Source of the DNA: Oscillospiraceae bacterium
GTDB taxonomy: Bacteria; Bacillota_A; Clostridia; Oscillospirales; Oscillospiraceae
Direction: 5' to 3'
Assembly: GCA_902795095.1 (NCBI GenBank)
Contig: CADBKB010000099.1
Span: forward strand, 1 to 5,380
Length of the DNA: 5,380 nt
Shown here one piece after another: positions 5,019-5,380 of this stretch. Numbering within the stretch: the first letter of the stretch is position 1; each line of letters begins with the position of its first letter. A model generated the notes under the pieces. The model was not told the origin of the DNA, searched no databases, and saw nothing but the letters and a program-made list of their open reading frames with translations. The position numbers and the translations under genes were made by a program.

Positions 5019-5380
5019 ATGAAAATAACTTTTTTTGACGCGAAGCCTTATGATCGCGCTGCCTTTGAGCGGGTGGGGAAGGATCGGGAATATGAATTCA
5101 AATTCTTCGAATCCCGTCTGACTCCGGATACTGCCGAGCTTGCCAAAGGCGCGGACTGCGTATGCGTATTCGTGAACGACACCGTGAATGCTGCGGTCAT
5201 CGACCGTCTGGTCGAGCTTGGCGTAAAATCTGTGGCTCTGCGCTGCGCAGGCTACAACAATGTGGACATCGAGTACTGCTACGGAAAGCTTCATGTGTTC
5301 CATGTGCCGGCCTACTCGCCCTATGCGGTGGCCGAGCATGCGATGGCCATGCTGCTGACCTCGATTCGGCGGATCCACAA
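5019..5380 (+). CDS. ldhA: D-lactate dehydrogenase, 2-hydroxyacid dehydrogenase family (5' part, runs off the window)
   Basis: The first 120 residues of an NAD-dependent fermentative D-lactate dehydrogenase (pyruvate + NADH to D-lactate). The line-up with E. coli LdhA, recalled from memory, is close. It includes the MK(I/L)..F...YD start, the CVCVFVNDTVN segment (47-57), the family signature ALRCAGYNNVD (73-83) and VPAYSPYAVAEHA (96-108), ending SIRRIH at the edge. The visible part is the N-terminal catalytic lobe; the GxGxxG NAD-binding motif and the catalytic Arg, Glu and His lie beyond the window. I start at 5019 because AAGGA (5008-5012) is six bases upstream. An in-frame ATG at 5004 would add MKGII but has no RBS. 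Other D-2-hydroxyacid dehydrogenases are possible, but the LRCAG/YNNVD form favours LdhA. It has its own promoter and follows a strong terminator. Confidence 0.9.
   Translation, partial: MKITFFDAKPYDRAAFERVGKDREYEFKFFESRLTPDTAELAKGADCVCVFVNDTVNAAVIDRLVELGVKSVALRCAGYNNVDIEYCYGKLHVFHVPAYSPYAVAEHAMAMLLTSIRRIH

Noticed and set aside
4884..5378. Minus-strand open frame of 164 codons over the terminator and dehydrogenase start
   Set aside because: It crosses an intrinsic terminator and a promoter and opposes a clearly recognised LdhA-type frame.

Overview
The window reads as chromosomal DNA of a GC-rich, low-molecular-complexity gut-type Firmicute, most likely in the Oscillospiraceae / Clostridia cluster IV group. 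The evidence is AGGAGG-type ribosome binding sites, near-consensus TTGACA/TATAAT promoters, SLH cell-wall anchoring repeats of the 'CTRGQVVTFL(W/H/Y)RA' type, and a TelA-family gene. The taxonomic placement is inferred from protein style, not from a search.

Layout: (1) positions 3-746 hold the 3' end of an S-layer-homology surface protein, with a FIVAR-like helical segment and three SLH repeats, closed by a strong GC hairpin (769-799). (2) A near-consensus promoter (835-863) drives a tight two-gene operon. The first gene (908-1750) encodes a four-helix membrane protein with a C-terminal Cys/His module. The second (1764-2654) encodes a DUF937-type protein with an unusual C-terminal half of repeated LLGGGQ motifs and Gln-rich linkers. 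(3) The intergenic stretch 2655-2915 is packed with five successive hairpins. (4) rpe (ribulose-phosphate 3-epimerase) lies on the minus strand (3575-2916). (5) A compact divergent promoter region (3611-3675) serves rpe leftward and a TelA-family gene (3717-4883) rightward; the latter ends in a classical intrinsic terminator. (6) From 5019 to the window edge runs the start of an LdhA-type D-lactate dehydrogenase with its own promoter.

Most of this is ordinary housekeeping or envelope gene content in single-gene transcription units. The parts without a ready explanation are the 908-2654 operon (membrane/Cys-His protein plus DUF937 protein with a sticker-and-spacer-like tail) and the hairpin array at 2679-2898, which may be a small repeated intergenic element. 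I see no CRISPR array, tRNA, rRNA, transposase or phage gene.
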